The notes beneath the pieces are model-generated. The model was not told where the DNA came from and made no database searches. It saw nothing but the letters and a program-made list of their open reading frames with translations. Of a stretch of 24,843 nucleotides of DNA, positions 7,419 to 16,416 are shown piece after piece (position 1 is the first letter of the stretch; every line of letters begins with the position of its first letter). This DNA is from an uncultured Porphyromonadaceae bacterium (GTDB lineage Bacteria; Bacteroidota; Bacteroidia; Bacteroidales; Muribaculaceae): contig URII01000041.1 in the NCBI GenBank assembly GCA_900547825.1, positions 1-24,843 of the forward strand, given 5' to 3'. A program made the position numbers and the translations under genes.

Positions 7419-8276
7419 TTATCTCACCAGATGTTTTACACGACCGATAACCCTGGTGCCGGAGAGCTTTTCAATAACATACACCCCTTTGGGCAGCCCG
7501 GATATTTCCGGGACGTCGTTAAACTCGCCGATACACCTACCTTGCAAGGTATACACCCTTATCCCGGTCACCTCATCACCTTGAACAGGTATATCCGTTA
7601 TCCCGGCAAAGTCTTTCGGCAGCTCTATGGTCCGGGTGGTGCGCCCGAAAGCGTTCGATACCTGGATGTCTATCCACACGTCATAGCCCTTGAGTATTTT
7701 CACAGTCTGACGGTAGGGCGACTGCTCCCACCGGTGGCCGGCGTTCTGTATGGCGTGGTCAAACTCATATTCCACAGCCACATGCACCCACGGTGATGAG
7801 TTACCGGCATAATCCACCTCAAATGTCAGCTCATACGAGCCTTCATCGCTGGCGGAGATATAGTGCCGCGGTTCGCTTACATACGGTGTCAGTATCATGG
7901 GGATGGACAGCTTTGCGATTACCGGCATTCCGTTGGCCTTCGCCGAGGCAGTGACTGTGGCTTGTGCCGTACCCTTGGTATGCTCTATCTGGTCAGGCGA
8001 TAGTTTTGTAAGCAAATCATCCGGACATTCCGCCACAAACCGGTCGGATCCGCCAGTTTGTGTTATGATTACCTGCTCCCCGCCATTGCCTGTCAGCGGC
8101 AGAGCCATGCTCCAGTTTATGTCCGACAACTCGTCGCCTTCCCCGCAGATAAGCTTGAACTCCGGGCGTCCGTAAAGATAAGCCTGATCATTTCCGGTCA
8201 GCTCTATATAGGGGGCTGAGGCCATGGCAACAAACGGCAACAGCATTGTCAGAATATAAAAAATCCGTCGTTTCAT
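7419..8276 (-). CDS. T9SS-sorted secreted protein
   Basis: The start at 8276 gives a clean signal peptide (MKRRIFYILTMLLPFVAMAS/A); a longer frame to 8339 would put about 21 hydrophilic residues in front and is unlikely. The mature protein (285 residues in all) has beta-rich segments without a family I recognise: an N-terminal segment beginning YIELTGNDQAYLYG and a middle FnIII-like part (SYELTFEVDYAG ... VHVAVEYEFDH). The C-terminal 45 residues match a T9SS type A sorting domain (GIRVYTLQG ... LPKGVYVIEK). Probably exported to the cell surface and processed by PorU. Function is unknown. MsrB follows 41 bases downstream. Confidence 0.8.
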   Translation of the reverse strand: MKRRIFYILTMLLPFVAMASAPYIELTGNDQAYLYGRPEFKLICGEGDELSDINWSMALPLTGNGGEQVIITQTGGSDRFVAECPDDLLTKLSPDQIEHTKGTAQATVTASAKANGMPVIAKLSIPMILTPYVSEPRHYISASDEGSYELTFEVDYAGNSSPWVHVAVEYEFDHAIQNAGHRWEQSPYRQTVKILKGYDVWIDIQVSNAFGRTTRTIELPKDFAGITDIPVQGDEVTGIRVYTLQGRCIGEFNDVPEISGLPKGVYVIEKLSGTRVIGRVKHLVR

Positions 8277-8575
8277 CCCATCTGTCATTTCATGAATAAC
8301 GTCCTTCCCGTTTCCGTTATTATCCCAATTGACCAACATATTTAAATAAGTCAGATATGACCATTTTTCATCTGATTTTGCCGGTTTCGATTTCGGATTT
8401 TAGGAATTGAAAAATGTATACAGCGCCTTGATAGTAGAGGCCGCATGCGGGATCGTTGAGTTAGGATCCATCTTGCCAGACGCTGTGGAACATAAACAAA
8501 GCACTTGCGGCCGTTGGGTAGGCGCTGCAAGTGCTTTGGGATGGGACGGCCGTTAAACGGGCCGGCTATTTGTGG
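8277..8575. other. Intergenic region with terminator hairpin
   Basis: Apart from the hairpin at 8497-8538, I see no coding sequence, RNA gene or clear -7 promoter here. The promoter of the minus-strand gene starting at 8276 should lie in it, but no TAnnTTTG match was found on that strand. Confidence 0.4.
8491..8538 (-). terminator. Rho-independent terminator of the 8576-10648 gene
   Basis: CAAAGCACTTGC (8497-8508) and GCAAGTGCTTTG (8527-8538) are a perfect 12-bp inverted repeat around an 18-nt loop. Read on the minus strand, the hairpin is followed by TTTATG. It lies 37 bases beyond the stop codon of the minus-strand cargo gene, as expected for its terminator. The U-tract is short. Confidence 0.7.
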
Positions 8576-10648
8576 TTATTTTACAAGGGCTTTGAGGGTG
8601 CGGGTGCCGTCGGCTGTGATTATGTAGAGGCCGGGGCTGAGGGTGATGGTGCCGCCTGCGTTGAGCGATGTGCGGCGCACAAGCCGTCCGTCGGGGGTGA
8701 ATATCTCCACTGAAGTGTCGCTGAGGGCTGTGAGCATTCCGTTGGCCATCACAATGGGTGAGGGTGTGGTGGTGTCTACGGTGCTGATGCCCGATGCTCC
8801 GATTTTCTCCACCTTGACGTCGTCAATATAAGCGGCCAAGGCGTCGTCGGGACTTGGAGTGGCGGCGTGGAAGCCTATGTGGAACCGGTCGTCGGCCGGC
8901 GAGTCAAACACTACTTCGCGCGTTTCCCAGTTGAAATCCGTGTCAGGTATAGTCTCAAGCTCATGGAGCGTGAACACCATGTCGTCGGGTGTCAGGCCGA
9001 GACCCATCTTCACCTCAAGCTGTTCGGTGGCTATTGTGCGAACTTTGAATGTGAGGCGGTACTTGCTGTCAGCTTCCAAATGGATATAGGGTGATATCAG
9101 CCAGTCGTCCTTGGGATTGTTGTTGTCGTATATGCGGAAGTAGCCGAAATCCCACTGGTATTCCCAGCTGTGGCCGTCATTGTTTGAATCCACCACGGTC
9201 CACAAGTTGGCGGCAGTAGCCGTGCCGAAATCCTCCTCATAGGGAGCCTCAAACGGTGTGCCAGTCATTATCGACTGAGTGGTGAGCGGAAGTCCGGATA
9301 TATTCTCATCCACATAAGGCATTACCTCATAGCTGCATTTAACAGGCTGCGTGGAGGTGAAAGTGTCGTGGAACGGCGATACGGCGTCCTCCGAAATGAC
9401 TTCGAATTCCGGCAGCCGCCGTACACGGTATTTGACCGTTGTAGGATCCACATAGCCGCCATGTGCTCCGGCTGTGGGGGCGTCCCATATCACGATGAAC
9501 TCGCCTTCCTGCTCTCCGCGCACTAGTGTGAGGTTCTCCACATAGCGGGGTGCGTCCGGACCGATATACAGCGGTGCCATACGTGCGTTGTCGCCCACAC
9601 CGTGGGTGTTGGCCAGCGTCACTTTGAATTCATAAGTCCCGGCCTCTGTTACTGTTGCGGGAACTTCGGTGCGCACTCCGGGTGCAGTGGTGCCGGTTGC
9701 AATGGTCTTGTCGTCCGAAGTCACCGTGTAGTTGATCTCACCGGTAAGCTGTCCGCCTCCATGGGTGAGGGTAGGGGCGGTAAAGGTGATTGTGCCGCTC
9801 AATGAACCGTTGGTGAACTCGGCGCTAAGATCCGACGGCGCTCCGGGAGCTTCCGGTGCCGCTTCCACATCGCCGGCCCAGAGCGAAACGAACTCCTCGC
9901 CGCCCGTGAAATCCTTGACCTTGCTGGCCGATCCATTGGCAGGATTCACTGTATAGAGCGCCGATATGTTGTCGTTGCACGCCGCCCAATAGATTGTAGA
10001 GCCGTTCGGATTGAATGTCATGGACTGCTCGTACTGCGGATATATCCCCGTCGAACCGATGTTGGTGAGGTTGGCATTGGTGGTGTCTATCTTGTAGAGA
10101 TAGGAATTTGAGGCTATGGCATAGAGTTCCCCTTCGTTGTTGAAAGCCATGGCCACTATGGAAGTGGAGCCGTAGCCGAAATAGAGGCTGCTCCCTATCT
10201 TGGTCATGGTGCGGTTGGACATATTCACCTCGCCGAGATAATATTCCGTGCCATAATAGCTGCTTTCCGCAAACACGGAATAGATCTTTTTGTTTACGGG
10301 ATTGTATGCCAGCACCTGCCCTTCCTTGGCTATGGAGTAAGCGCTTCCTATGGCGGTCACCAGAGTATAATTGTCGGTCGTGTCATAGACATATACCCGA
10401 TACTCGTCGCCATAGTCACCTGTTTCCTTGCTGAAGCAATAGAAGCGGTCTTCGGTCTTTACCGATCCGCAGTTGGGCACTGCCTGTGGTTCGGCCACTT
10501 TTTCCATGCCCTGTGTTTCCCCCGATGAAAAAGAATAGATGGAATTGTCGGCTGATCCCGTGTAGAGTTGGCCGTAAAGTGTTATGGCCTGTGGCTGTGC
10601 CAACGCTGCGAGCGGGAGCGACAAAAACAATGTGAAAAATTTTCGCAT
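8576..10648 (-). CDS. Multidomain T9SS cargo: propeller-like N-terminus, two FnIII domains, choice-of-anchor J
   Basis: This 690-residue protein has a signal peptide (MRKFFTLFLSLPLAALA/QP). Residues about 24-260 carry repeated strands such as LYTGSADNSIYSF, KIYSVFAE, ELYAIASNSYLYKID and IYWAACNDNISALYTVN, resembling a beta-propeller. Two fibronectin-III-like domains follow (about 270-365 with PGAPSDLSAEF; 368-465 with APRYVENLTLV), then a cleaved-adhesin/choice-of-anchor-J domain (about 470-615, with DDWLISPYIHLEADSKYRLTF and YIDDVKVEKI). A T9SS sorting domain (about 640-690, SVEIFTPDGRLVRR ... LSPGLYIITADG) ends it. Presumably a surface-attached adhesin or glycan-binding protein; the ligand cannot be deduced. 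It starts 45 bases after the SPFH gene stop. Confidence 0.85.
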   Translation of the reverse strand: MRKFFTLFLSLPLAALAQPQAITLYGQLYTGSADNSIYSFSSGETQGMEKVAEPQAVPNCGSVKTEDRFYCFSKETGDYGDEYRVYVYDTTDNYTLVTAIGSAYSIAKEGQVLAYNPVNKKIYSVFAESSYYGTEYYLGEVNMSNRTMTKIGSSLYFGYGSTSIVAMAFNNEGELYAIASNSYLYKIDTTNANLTNIGSTGIYPQYEQSMTFNPNGSTIYWAACNDNISALYTVNPANGSASKVKDFTGGEEFVSLWAGDVEAAPEAPGAPSDLSAEFTNGSLSGTITFTAPTLTHGGGQLTGEINYTVTSDDKTIATGTTAPGVRTEVPATVTEAGTYEFKVTLANTHGVGDNARMAPLYIGPDAPRYVENLTLVRGEQEGEFIVIWDAPTAGAHGGYVDPTTVKYRVRRLPEFEVISEDAVSPFHDTFTSTQPVKCSYEVMPYVDENISGLPLTTQSIMTGTPFEAPYEEDFGTATAANLWTVVDSNNDGHSWEYQWDFGYFRIYDNNNPKDDWLISPYIHLEADSKYRLTFKVRTIATEQLEVKMGLGLTPDDMVFTLHELETIPDTDFNWETREVVFDSPADDRFHIGFHAATPSPDDALAAYIDDVKVEKIGASGISTVDTTTPSPIVMANGMLTALSDTSVEIFTPDGRLVRRTSLNAGGTITLSPGLYIITADGTRTLKALVK

Positions 10649-10693
10649 AAAAATGTGTTGATAGTTAGTATGGTTTTATTTAATGAATGAAGT

Positions 10694-11668
10694 TTATTCT
10701 TTGAAAAGGGTGCGCAGCGAGCCGAGCGACGACAGCACCGAGCTTGCTTCGTAGGGCATGAATACAGTTTTGTTGTCTTTGCCCGATGTCATTTCACGCA
10801 GAGTGTCGATATATTTCATGGCGAGCATGTAGGTGGCCGGATCGGTCTTTCCGGCCGCCACAGCCTCGGCCACACGCCTTATAGCTTCAGCTTCGGCCTC
10901 CGCGTTGAGTATTATGGCGCGGGCCTCACCCTCGGCACGCAGTATCTCCGACTGCTTGTGGGCCTCGGCCTCGTTGATGCGCGAGGCTTTCTCACCCTCC
11001 GAGCGCAGTATCAGCGACTGCTTCTCGCCCTCGGCGTTGAGTATCTCGGCACGTCGGTTGCGTTCAGCCTGCATCTGTTTCTCCATGGCCACGCGCACAC
11101 TTTCCGGAGGTGTGATGTCCTGAAGCTCGACGCGGTTCACCTTCACGCCCCATTTGTTGGTGGCGTCGTCCAGAATGGCCTGAAGCTTGGTGTTGATGGT
11201 GTCGCGCGAGGTAAGCGTCTCGTCAAGTTCAAGCTCGCCTATCACATTGCGCAGCGATGTCTGAGTCAGTTTCTCGATAGCGTTGGGCAGGTTATCGATC
11301 TCGTATACGGCCTTCTTGGGGTCGGTGATCTGGAAATACAGCAGGGCGTTGATCTCAGTCGTGACGTTGTCGCGTGTTATGACCTGCTGCGACGGAAAGT
11401 CATACACCTGTTCGCGCAGATCTATCACGTTGGTGGCCACGGTGCGGATATAATTCCTTCCGCCGGCCGATTCCACCCGGCGGGTGTAGATGGTCTTGGG
11501 CCTGTCCACAAACGGGATTATGAAATTCAGGCCCGGTGAAAGCACGCTGTGAAACCGTCCGAGACGTTCTATAACACGGGTTTCCGACTGCGGCACCACT
11601 TTTACACCTGCCGAGATGATCACTATGGCGAGCAATATTATTATGCCGAGGATAATGTAAGTTGTCAT
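10694..11668 (-). CDS. qmcA: SPFH/stomatin-like (Band 7) membrane protein
   Basis: This 324-residue protein has one N-terminal transmembrane segment (residues 4-22, YIILGIIILLAIVIISAGV), then a Band 7/SPFH domain (VVPQSETRVIERLGRFHSVL ... TRDNVTTEINALLYFQI ... VIGELELDETLTSRDTIN). After about residue 190 comes a long charged coiled coil with AEGE/SEGE/AEAE repeats, ending in a C-terminal region (SVLSSLGSLRTLFKE). This is the QmcA/paraslipin type of SPFH protein, which forms large membrane-bound oligomers linked to membrane microdomains and protease control. It sits 61 bases after an NfeD-type gene on the same strand, the canonical partner arrangement. The gene symbol is by family resemblance, not by proven orthology. 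Confidence 0.9.
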   Translation of the reverse strand: MTTYIILGIIILLAIVIISAGVKVVPQSETRVIERLGRFHSVLSPGLNFIIPFVDRPKTIYTRRVESAGGRNYIRTVATNVIDLREQVYDFPSQQVITRDNVTTEINALLYFQITDPKKAVYEIDNLPNAIEKLTQTSLRNVIGELELDETLTSRDTINTKLQAILDDATNKWGVKVNRVELQDITPPESVRVAMEKQMQAERNRRAEILNAEGEKQSLILRSEGEKASRINEAEAHKQSEILRAEGEARAIILNAEAEAEAIRRVAEAVAAGKTDPATYMLAMKYIDTLREMTSGKDNKTVFMPYEASSVLSSLGSLRTLFKE

Positions 11669-11729
11669 AATTATTCGGGGGTTGAAAGTTAAGAAATCGT
11701 TTATTTGTTTATTTGGCTGCTCTATGGTG

Positions 11730-12176
11730 TCAGTCAGCCGGCGTTACAGTGAGGATGATGCTGTCGTAGGAGGTCACCGTCACTTCGCTGCCTGCGGCTA
11801 TGGTCTTGTCGGCTGAGGGCGCCTTGACCTGCCAGTTGTCACCGTCGATGCGTGCACGGCCCAGCCGGCCCGGATGTATGGCGTGGGTCACTGTGGCGCG
11901 GCGCCCTAACAGCGCGTCCATGCCCGTACGGGCTTCACGGGCTTCGGTGCGGGCGTGCCAGCGGCGGAACAGCGGCAGAAGCACCACATAGCCTATTACG
12001 CTGAGTGCGGCCATAGCCACTGTCTGCCAGGTTATGTCCAGCCCTAAAAGGGCGCAGGTCATTGCTCCGGCGGCTCCGATGGCGAGGCATAGAGCCCACA
12101 TCATCTGCGTCAGGACTTCAATTATGAGCAACACGGCTGCTGCTATGAGCCAGATAATCCATGGTTCCATAATCAT
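11730..12176 (-). CDS. NfeD-like membrane protein, partner of SPFH protein
   Basis: This short-form NfeD protein (148 residues) has hydrophobic helices at about 6-26, 29-47 and 50-70 (IIWLIAAAVLLIIEVLTQ; WALCLAIGAAGAMTCALLG; TVAMAALSVIGYVVLLPLF). A C-terminal OB-fold-like domain follows (about 88-148), with LLGRRATVTHAIHPGRLGRA and a TSYDSIILTV end. It lacks the N-terminal ClpP-like protease domain of long NfeD proteins. It lies directly upstream of the SPFH gene on the same strand; NfeD short forms interact with SPFH proteins in this arrangement. Met3 (at 12170) is an alternative start. Confidence 0.85.
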   Translation of the reverse strand: MIMEPWIIWLIAAAVLLIIEVLTQMMWALCLAIGAAGAMTCALLGLDITWQTVAMAALSVIGYVVLLPLFRRWHARTEAREARTGMDALLGRRATVTHAIHPGRLGRARIDGDNWQVKAPSADKTIAAGSEVTVTSYDSIILTVTPAD

Positions 12177-12211
12177 TCCGGTTGAGAGATATTGAGAATA
12201 TAAGACGGAGT

Positions 12212-12242
12212 CAAATATACGGAATTACTCGATATAATCCAA
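12212..12242 (-). promoter_or_regulatory. Promoter of the nfeD-SPFH operon
   Basis: On the minus strand TATATTTG (12219 down to 12212) fits the -7 consensus TAnnTTTG, and TTG (12242 to 12240) lies 20 bases upstream as a -33 element. This leaves a leader of about 30 bases before the ATG at 12176. Confidence 0.55.
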
Positions 12243-12478
12243 CACTTTGCCCTGATTATGAACAAAAAATGTGCATGGCATACTTTGCAGTCATTCTTTT
12301 ATCGCGGACAGATGGTTGAGGCATACACAATAATATATAAAAACTTGTCGAGGAATTGTGTTAAAAAAGACCGTCGATTTATAAATATCTGAAAAGTTTT
12401 ATTAGTTTTGCAAGTGATAAAGCATTATCGCATCATTACTAACCCGAATTTAACAAACCACTTTTTAAAAATTATCAC
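12243..12478. other. Upstream region of the 12479 cargo gene
   Basis: AT-rich intergenic DNA. TAGTTTTG at 12403-12410 fits the -7 consensus and would start transcription near 12416, giving a leader of about 60 bases before the ATG at 12479. No clear -33 element, ORF or RNA gene is visible. Confidence 0.45.
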
Positions 12479-13693
12479 ATGAAAAAGATTTTACCCGTTT
12501 TCTCTTTCCTTTTCGGCAGTGTGCTGACTGCAAGCGCCACAGCATGGCTTCCCACCCCTGTCATAACCGGCGAGACAGTCGGTGACAACGGCGTGGATAT
12601 TGCGTGGACCTATGATGACACTGAAGAACCCTGCAATCATTTCCAGGTTATAGTTTACAAGATGCACAAAGCCACGCAAGCGGAGAAATTCGTATTTGCC
12701 GAAACCGATTTCAAGCATATTGAATCTGCCGGCACTATGAAAAAACATGAGGAGCGAGGCGCTATATGGGACTATCTCCCCGAATGTCCCGGATGGTGGG
12801 TCAAATATCCCCAGTATATGAACGGAGCCATCGGCATCGACACATTCCAGTACTTTGCCGGCAGCGATAATGAGGACATATTCGGCGGAGCCTACCTTAT
12901 ATCGCCCGACTACGATTTCACGCATCTCACAAATCCCACTGTCAACGTAGAGGCCAACCTCGCCAACGAGGCCACCAGCGTGACCGGCGGTTTCGTGCTC
13001 TGGGCCTGGAACACCAACTGGTGGGATCCCGACAACATCGACTACAAACCCGTCTACGGCACCGATACACATTACTCCGATCTGTCCAACGCCTCATGGG
13101 CAAACAAAGCCGAAGCCCTGTCATTCCCCAATGTCGATGAATACACCGATCCCGATCAGATTGAGGAAATCGAAGCCATTGATAAGTCACGCTCGCGTGT
13201 GATGTTCTACGGTCAAGGCTACAGCGCTTATTGGATTAACAATTTCAAGCTCTCTGTCGACATGGAACCCGGCGATATGTTCGACTACGGCGCAACCATA
13301 CATGAGGTGGAGGGCCGCAATTTCACCATCGACACCACCGGTGACACAGCCAACGACTATGTCTACGCCTATGAAGTGCGTCCCGTCCGTCTCGAATATG
13401 ACGAATACCGCAATGTCACCACTGTGCGCGCTATCAACTATGCCTATTCGACACCCCGCCATATCATCGGCGATTTCGCCGGAATTGACGGCATCGCCGC
13501 AGATAAGGCCGACACCGAAATCACTGTCCGCAACGGCATGATCGTTATAGACGGTGCCGAAGGCCAGACCGCCAAGATATTCAATGTAGCAGGAAAATGT
13601 GTTTACAGCGGTTCTGCCGATGCTCCCGTCGCTCTCGACCGCGGTATATATATCGTGAAAGTCGGCGATACTACAGCCAAGATCGCGCTGTAA
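12479..13693 (+). CDS. T9SS-sorted secreted protein with FnIII-like N-terminus
   Basis: This 404-residue protein has a signal peptide (MKKILPVFSFLFGSVLTASATA/W). Residues 23-85 look like an FnIII-like domain (WLPTPVITGETVGDNGVDIA ... NHFQVIVYKMH). The middle (90-340) is aromatic- and acid-rich and includes a jelly-roll-like part (GAYLISPDYDFTHLTNPTVN, WWDPDNIDYKPVYGTDT), reminiscent of choice-of-anchor domains but not clearly assignable. The C-terminal 45 residues are a T9SS sorting domain (TAKIFNVAGKCVYSG ... LDRGIYIVKVGDTTAKIAL). Its companion 78 bases downstream has a very similar signal peptide, so the two may be related surface proteins. Function is unknown. Confidence 0.8.
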   Translation: MKKILPVFSFLFGSVLTASATAWLPTPVITGETVGDNGVDIAWTYDDTEEPCNHFQVIVYKMHKATQAEKFVFAETDFKHIESAGTMKKHEERGAIWDYLPECPGWWVKYPQYMNGAIGIDTFQYFAGSDNEDIFGGAYLISPDYDFTHLTNPTVNVEANLANEATSVTGGFVLWAWNTNWWDPDNIDYKPVYGTDTHYSDLSNASWANKAEALSFPNVDEYTDPDQIEEIEAIDKSRSRVMFYGQGYSAYWINNFKLSVDMEPGDMFDYGATIHEVEGRNFTIDTTGDTANDYVYAYEVRPVRLEYDEYRNVTTVRAINYAYSTPRHIIGDFAGIDGIAADKADTEITVRNGMIVIDGAEGQTAKIFNVAGKCVYSGSADAPVALDRGIYIVKVGDTTAKIAL

Positions 13694-13718
13694 ATCTTTC
13701 CTCTAAAAATTAATCACG

Positions 13719-13756
13719 GTCCGGAGGCTTTAACCGGCTTCCGGACTCTTTAATTT
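13719..13756 (+). terminator. Terminator-like hairpin between the two cargo genes
   Basis: GTCCGGA (13719-13725) pairs with TCCGGAC (13740-13746) around a 14-nt loop, followed by TCTTTAATTT. It lies 25 bases after the stop of the 12479 gene, so it may partly terminate transcription before the 13772 gene. Confidence 0.5.
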
Positions 13757-13771
13757 CAGTCATTAAGACAT

Positions 13772-16318
13772 ATGAAAAAATTATTTTTCCTTGCCGCTAT
13801 GACGCTTGGCAGCGTCCTTACCCTCACGGCAGCGGACTATACATTGCCATTCTCTCTCACCCCCTCGGCAGAAACTTTCGCCGAATGTGTCACACTTGAC
13901 GAGAATCACGACGCCACTCCCGACGGCATGGGCGGTTGGGCATTCTCCGGCAACCCGAAATTCTCGTTCAAGTATACTTACAGTATGGCCAATCAGGCGG
14001 ATGACTGGTTGATCCTTCCCGCCGTCGACTTCGGCGACTGCCGTAATGTCAAAGTCTCATTCCAGATAGAGACATATTCCGACAAGGAAGACTTTCAGGT
14101 GATGCTCGGCCACACGCCCACCGTCGATGGCATGACGCAGACAGTGATGACCCAAAACGACTTCTCGAAGACTTCGTTCGGCGAACTGTCGGCTGAAGTG
14201 GAACTACCCGCCGACGGCAACACCGAGTGGTATCTCGGCTTCCACGTCACAAGCCCCAAATTCCGCGGATGGATATATCTCAAGGATATCCGCATTGAGG
14301 CCGCACAGACCGTTGTGACAACGGCCAAGCCTGTGGCTCCGGTCATTAAATCCGGATCCGTTACCGATCTCGATTACTCGGCGGTAGTGACTATGCCCGC
14401 GCTCGACACCAAAGGCGAGGCGATCACAGGCACTATGGATCTCCGCATTCTGGTGGACGGCACACTCGCGGAAACGAAAAACGGCTGTGCTGCGGGCTCC
14501 GATATTGACGTGAATCTCACCCTTGCACCCGGTGCCCACACCATCACATTCCTCGCCGTTCAGAACGGTATAGAAGGCGAACCGGCAAATGCCACGGTTG
14601 AAGTCACGGAGCGTGTATCCGTGCCGGCAAAGCCCGTGATCTCAGGCGTTGTGATGAATTTCCTTGACCTTGACGCTACAGTTACAATGCCCGTGCTCGA
14701 CACTGACGGCAAAGCAATAACAGGTGCGATGAGCCTACAGTGCAAGGTCGACGGCACTGTAGTGCGCACGCTGAGCGGACTTTCGGCAGGTGGAAATGCA
14801 TCTTTCACATATACCCTCACGGCCGGACAGCATACCATAGGCTTTATTGCTGTCCTCGACGGTCAGGAAAGCGAGGAGGCTGTTACTACAGTGGAAGCCT
14901 CGGAGCAGACATTCACTCTTCCTTTCAATATGGCTGCATCGGCCGAAACTTTCGCCCAATGCAAGGTGATAGATGCCAATGGCGACGGTTCCGAATATGG
15001 CAACAACGGCAAGTGGGCCTATGAGACCGACTCGTTTGTCTACACTTATAACAGCTCAAATAAAGCTGACGACTGGATGATTCTTCCCATGGTCGATTTT
15101 GGCGACGTACGCAAAGTCAAGATATCAATCGCTGTCAAGACCGGTTCCTACTACGAAGGTTTTGAAGTCAAGCTCGGCGATGCACGCACCATTGCTGCCA
15201 TGACAATCCCTGTTATGAAAAAGGAAAATTACCAGAGTGAGGGAGGTGGCTATGAAACCATCACCGCCACAGTCGAGCTTCCTGCCGGAACCTCTTCGCT
15301 CCTTTGCCTCGGCATACACGCAATCAGCGAAGCCGATAAATATGTAATCCGGATCAACGACATAAAGATTGAAAACGCCGATATTCCCGAAATCATTCCC
15401 GCCGAACCCGTCATCAAGGAAAGCTCGATAACCAACCTGTCCTATGCGGCCATAGTCACAATGCCTGCGCTCGACACCGCAGGCAATGAGCTGACCGGCG
15501 GCATGACCCTCGAAGTGCTCGTTGACGGCGAGGTTGCCGATACAAAGACCGATTGTGCCCCCGGCGCCGATATCGACATTGATCTCATCCTTGAGGCCGG
15601 ACGCCGCACTGTAGGCTTCCGCGCCGTAATCGGAGAGAATACAAGCGCCACAGTAACTGAAAATGTCACCGCCAAAGCTATTATCGCCGGTGACCTGCCA
15701 TTCACTTTCGTTGCCTCGCAGGAGACCTTCGACCAGTGTGTGGTTATCGATTTCGACGGCAGCGTGAACAACGGCGGTAACATTCAGGGTGCATGGTCCT
15801 ACGCTATGTCAAATGGCTTCAAATATACCTACAATCCTGACAGCAAGGCCGACGACTGGCTCATTCTCCCCCTGGTGAACTTCGGCGAAAGCTCAAAGGT
15901 ACGGGTTACAGTGGATGTCATGACTGAATACGACACCGAGGACTTTGAAATCCTACTCGGCCATGAGCGCACTGCCGAAGCCATGACACTCCCGGTCATG
16001 AAGCATACCGGATTTGTTTCAAAGAACAAGTGGACCACCCTTTCTGCTATAGTGGAGATACCTCAGGCCGAAGCCCGCGAAGTATCCAACGACTATGCCC
16101 TCGGTATCCATGCCATCAGTCCGGCCAATCATTACAACATCTACTTCAACAACATCCGCATCGAAAGCATTGAGGTCACCACAGGCATTGATACCATCGA
16201 AGCAGATGAGACTGCCGAGCCGGAATATTACAATCTTCAGGGCGTGAAGGTGAACAACCCCGGCCCCGGTATCTACATCATGCGCCGCGGCAACACTACC
16301 GTCAAAGTAAAGCTCTGA
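13772..16318 (+). CDS. T9SS cargo with three choice-of-anchor-J modules
   Basis: This 848-residue protein has a signal peptide (MKKLFFLAAMTLGSVLTLTAA/D). Three homologous modules begin near residues 23, 380 and 641 with TLPFSLTPSAETFAECV, TLPFNMAASAETFAQCK and DLPFTFVASQETFDQCV. Each contains the choice-of-anchor-J hallmark KYTY/YTYN ... ADDWLILP or ADDWMILP, then a DFG/NFG strand and a terminal LKDIRIE/INDIKIE/FNNIRIE. Between them are three FnIII-like domains (about 190-285, 286-380, 548-640), each with a VTMPALDT or VTMPVLDT motif. The T9SS sorting domain is at about 810-848 (EYYNLQGVKVNN ... GIYIMRRGNTTVKVKL). Presumably a repetitive surface adhesin; the ligand is unknown. Confidence 0.85.
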   Translation: MKKLFFLAAMTLGSVLTLTAADYTLPFSLTPSAETFAECVTLDENHDATPDGMGGWAFSGNPKFSFKYTYSMANQADDWLILPAVDFGDCRNVKVSFQIETYSDKEDFQVMLGHTPTVDGMTQTVMTQNDFSKTSFGELSAEVELPADGNTEWYLGFHVTSPKFRGWIYLKDIRIEAAQTVVTTAKPVAPVIKSGSVTDLDYSAVVTMPALDTKGEAITGTMDLRILVDGTLAETKNGCAAGSDIDVNLTLAPGAHTITFLAVQNGIEGEPANATVEVTERVSVPAKPVISGVVMNFLDLDATVTMPVLDTDGKAITGAMSLQCKVDGTVVRTLSGLSAGGNASFTYTLTAGQHTIGFIAVLDGQESEEAVTTVEASEQTFTLPFNMAASAETFAQCKVIDANGDGSEYGNNGKWAYETDSFVYTYNSSNKADDWMILPMVDFGDVRKVKISIAVKTGSYYEGFEVKLGDARTIAAMTIPVMKKENYQSEGGGYETITATVELPAGTSSLLCLGIHAISEADKYVIRINDIKIENADIPEIIPAEPVIKESSITNLSYAAIVTMPALDTAGNELTGGMTLEVLVDGEVADTKTDCAPGADIDIDLILEAGRRTVGFRAVIGENTSATVTENVTAKAIIAGDLPFTFVASQETFDQCVVIDFDGSVNNGGNIQGAWSYAMSNGFKYTYNPDSKADDWLILPLVNFGESSKVRVTVDVMTEYDTEDFEILLGHERTAEAMTLPVMKHTGFVSKNKWTTLSAIVEIPQAEAREVSNDYALGIHAISPANHYNIYFNNIRIESIEVTTGIDTIEADETAEPEYYNLQGVKVNNPGPGIYIMRRGNTTVKVKL

Positions 16319-16364
16319 TCCCCCGGATCAATCCTGCTTAAAAGCAGCCTGAGCCAAAATGAAA

Positions 16365-16397
16365 TTCCCCCGAAGCTGATGTCCAGCCTCGGGGGAA
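16365..16397. terminator. Bidirectional terminator between convergent genes
   Basis: TTCCCCCGA (16365-16373) and TCGGGGGAA (16389-16397) form a perfect 9-bp stem with a 15-nt loop. It lies 46 bases after the cargo-gene stop and 19 bases after the nitroreductase stop. There is an AAA on one side, but no long T-run on either. Confidence 0.7.
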
Positions 16398-16416
16398 CTT
16401 ATTGATATAATAGCGG

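Noticed and set aside
7395..8175. Plus-strand ORFs at 7395-7796 and 7897-8175
   Set aside because: They lie entirely opposite the cargo gene with a signal peptide and sorting domain, and have no recognisable domain.
8277..8339. Upstream start at 8339 for the cargo gene ending at 7419
   Set aside because: It places 21 polar residues before an obvious signal peptide that starts at 8276.
10958..11539. 193-residue plus-strand ORF opposite the SPFH gene
   Set aside because: A shadow of the repetitive coiled-coil coding sequence; no motif or promoter.
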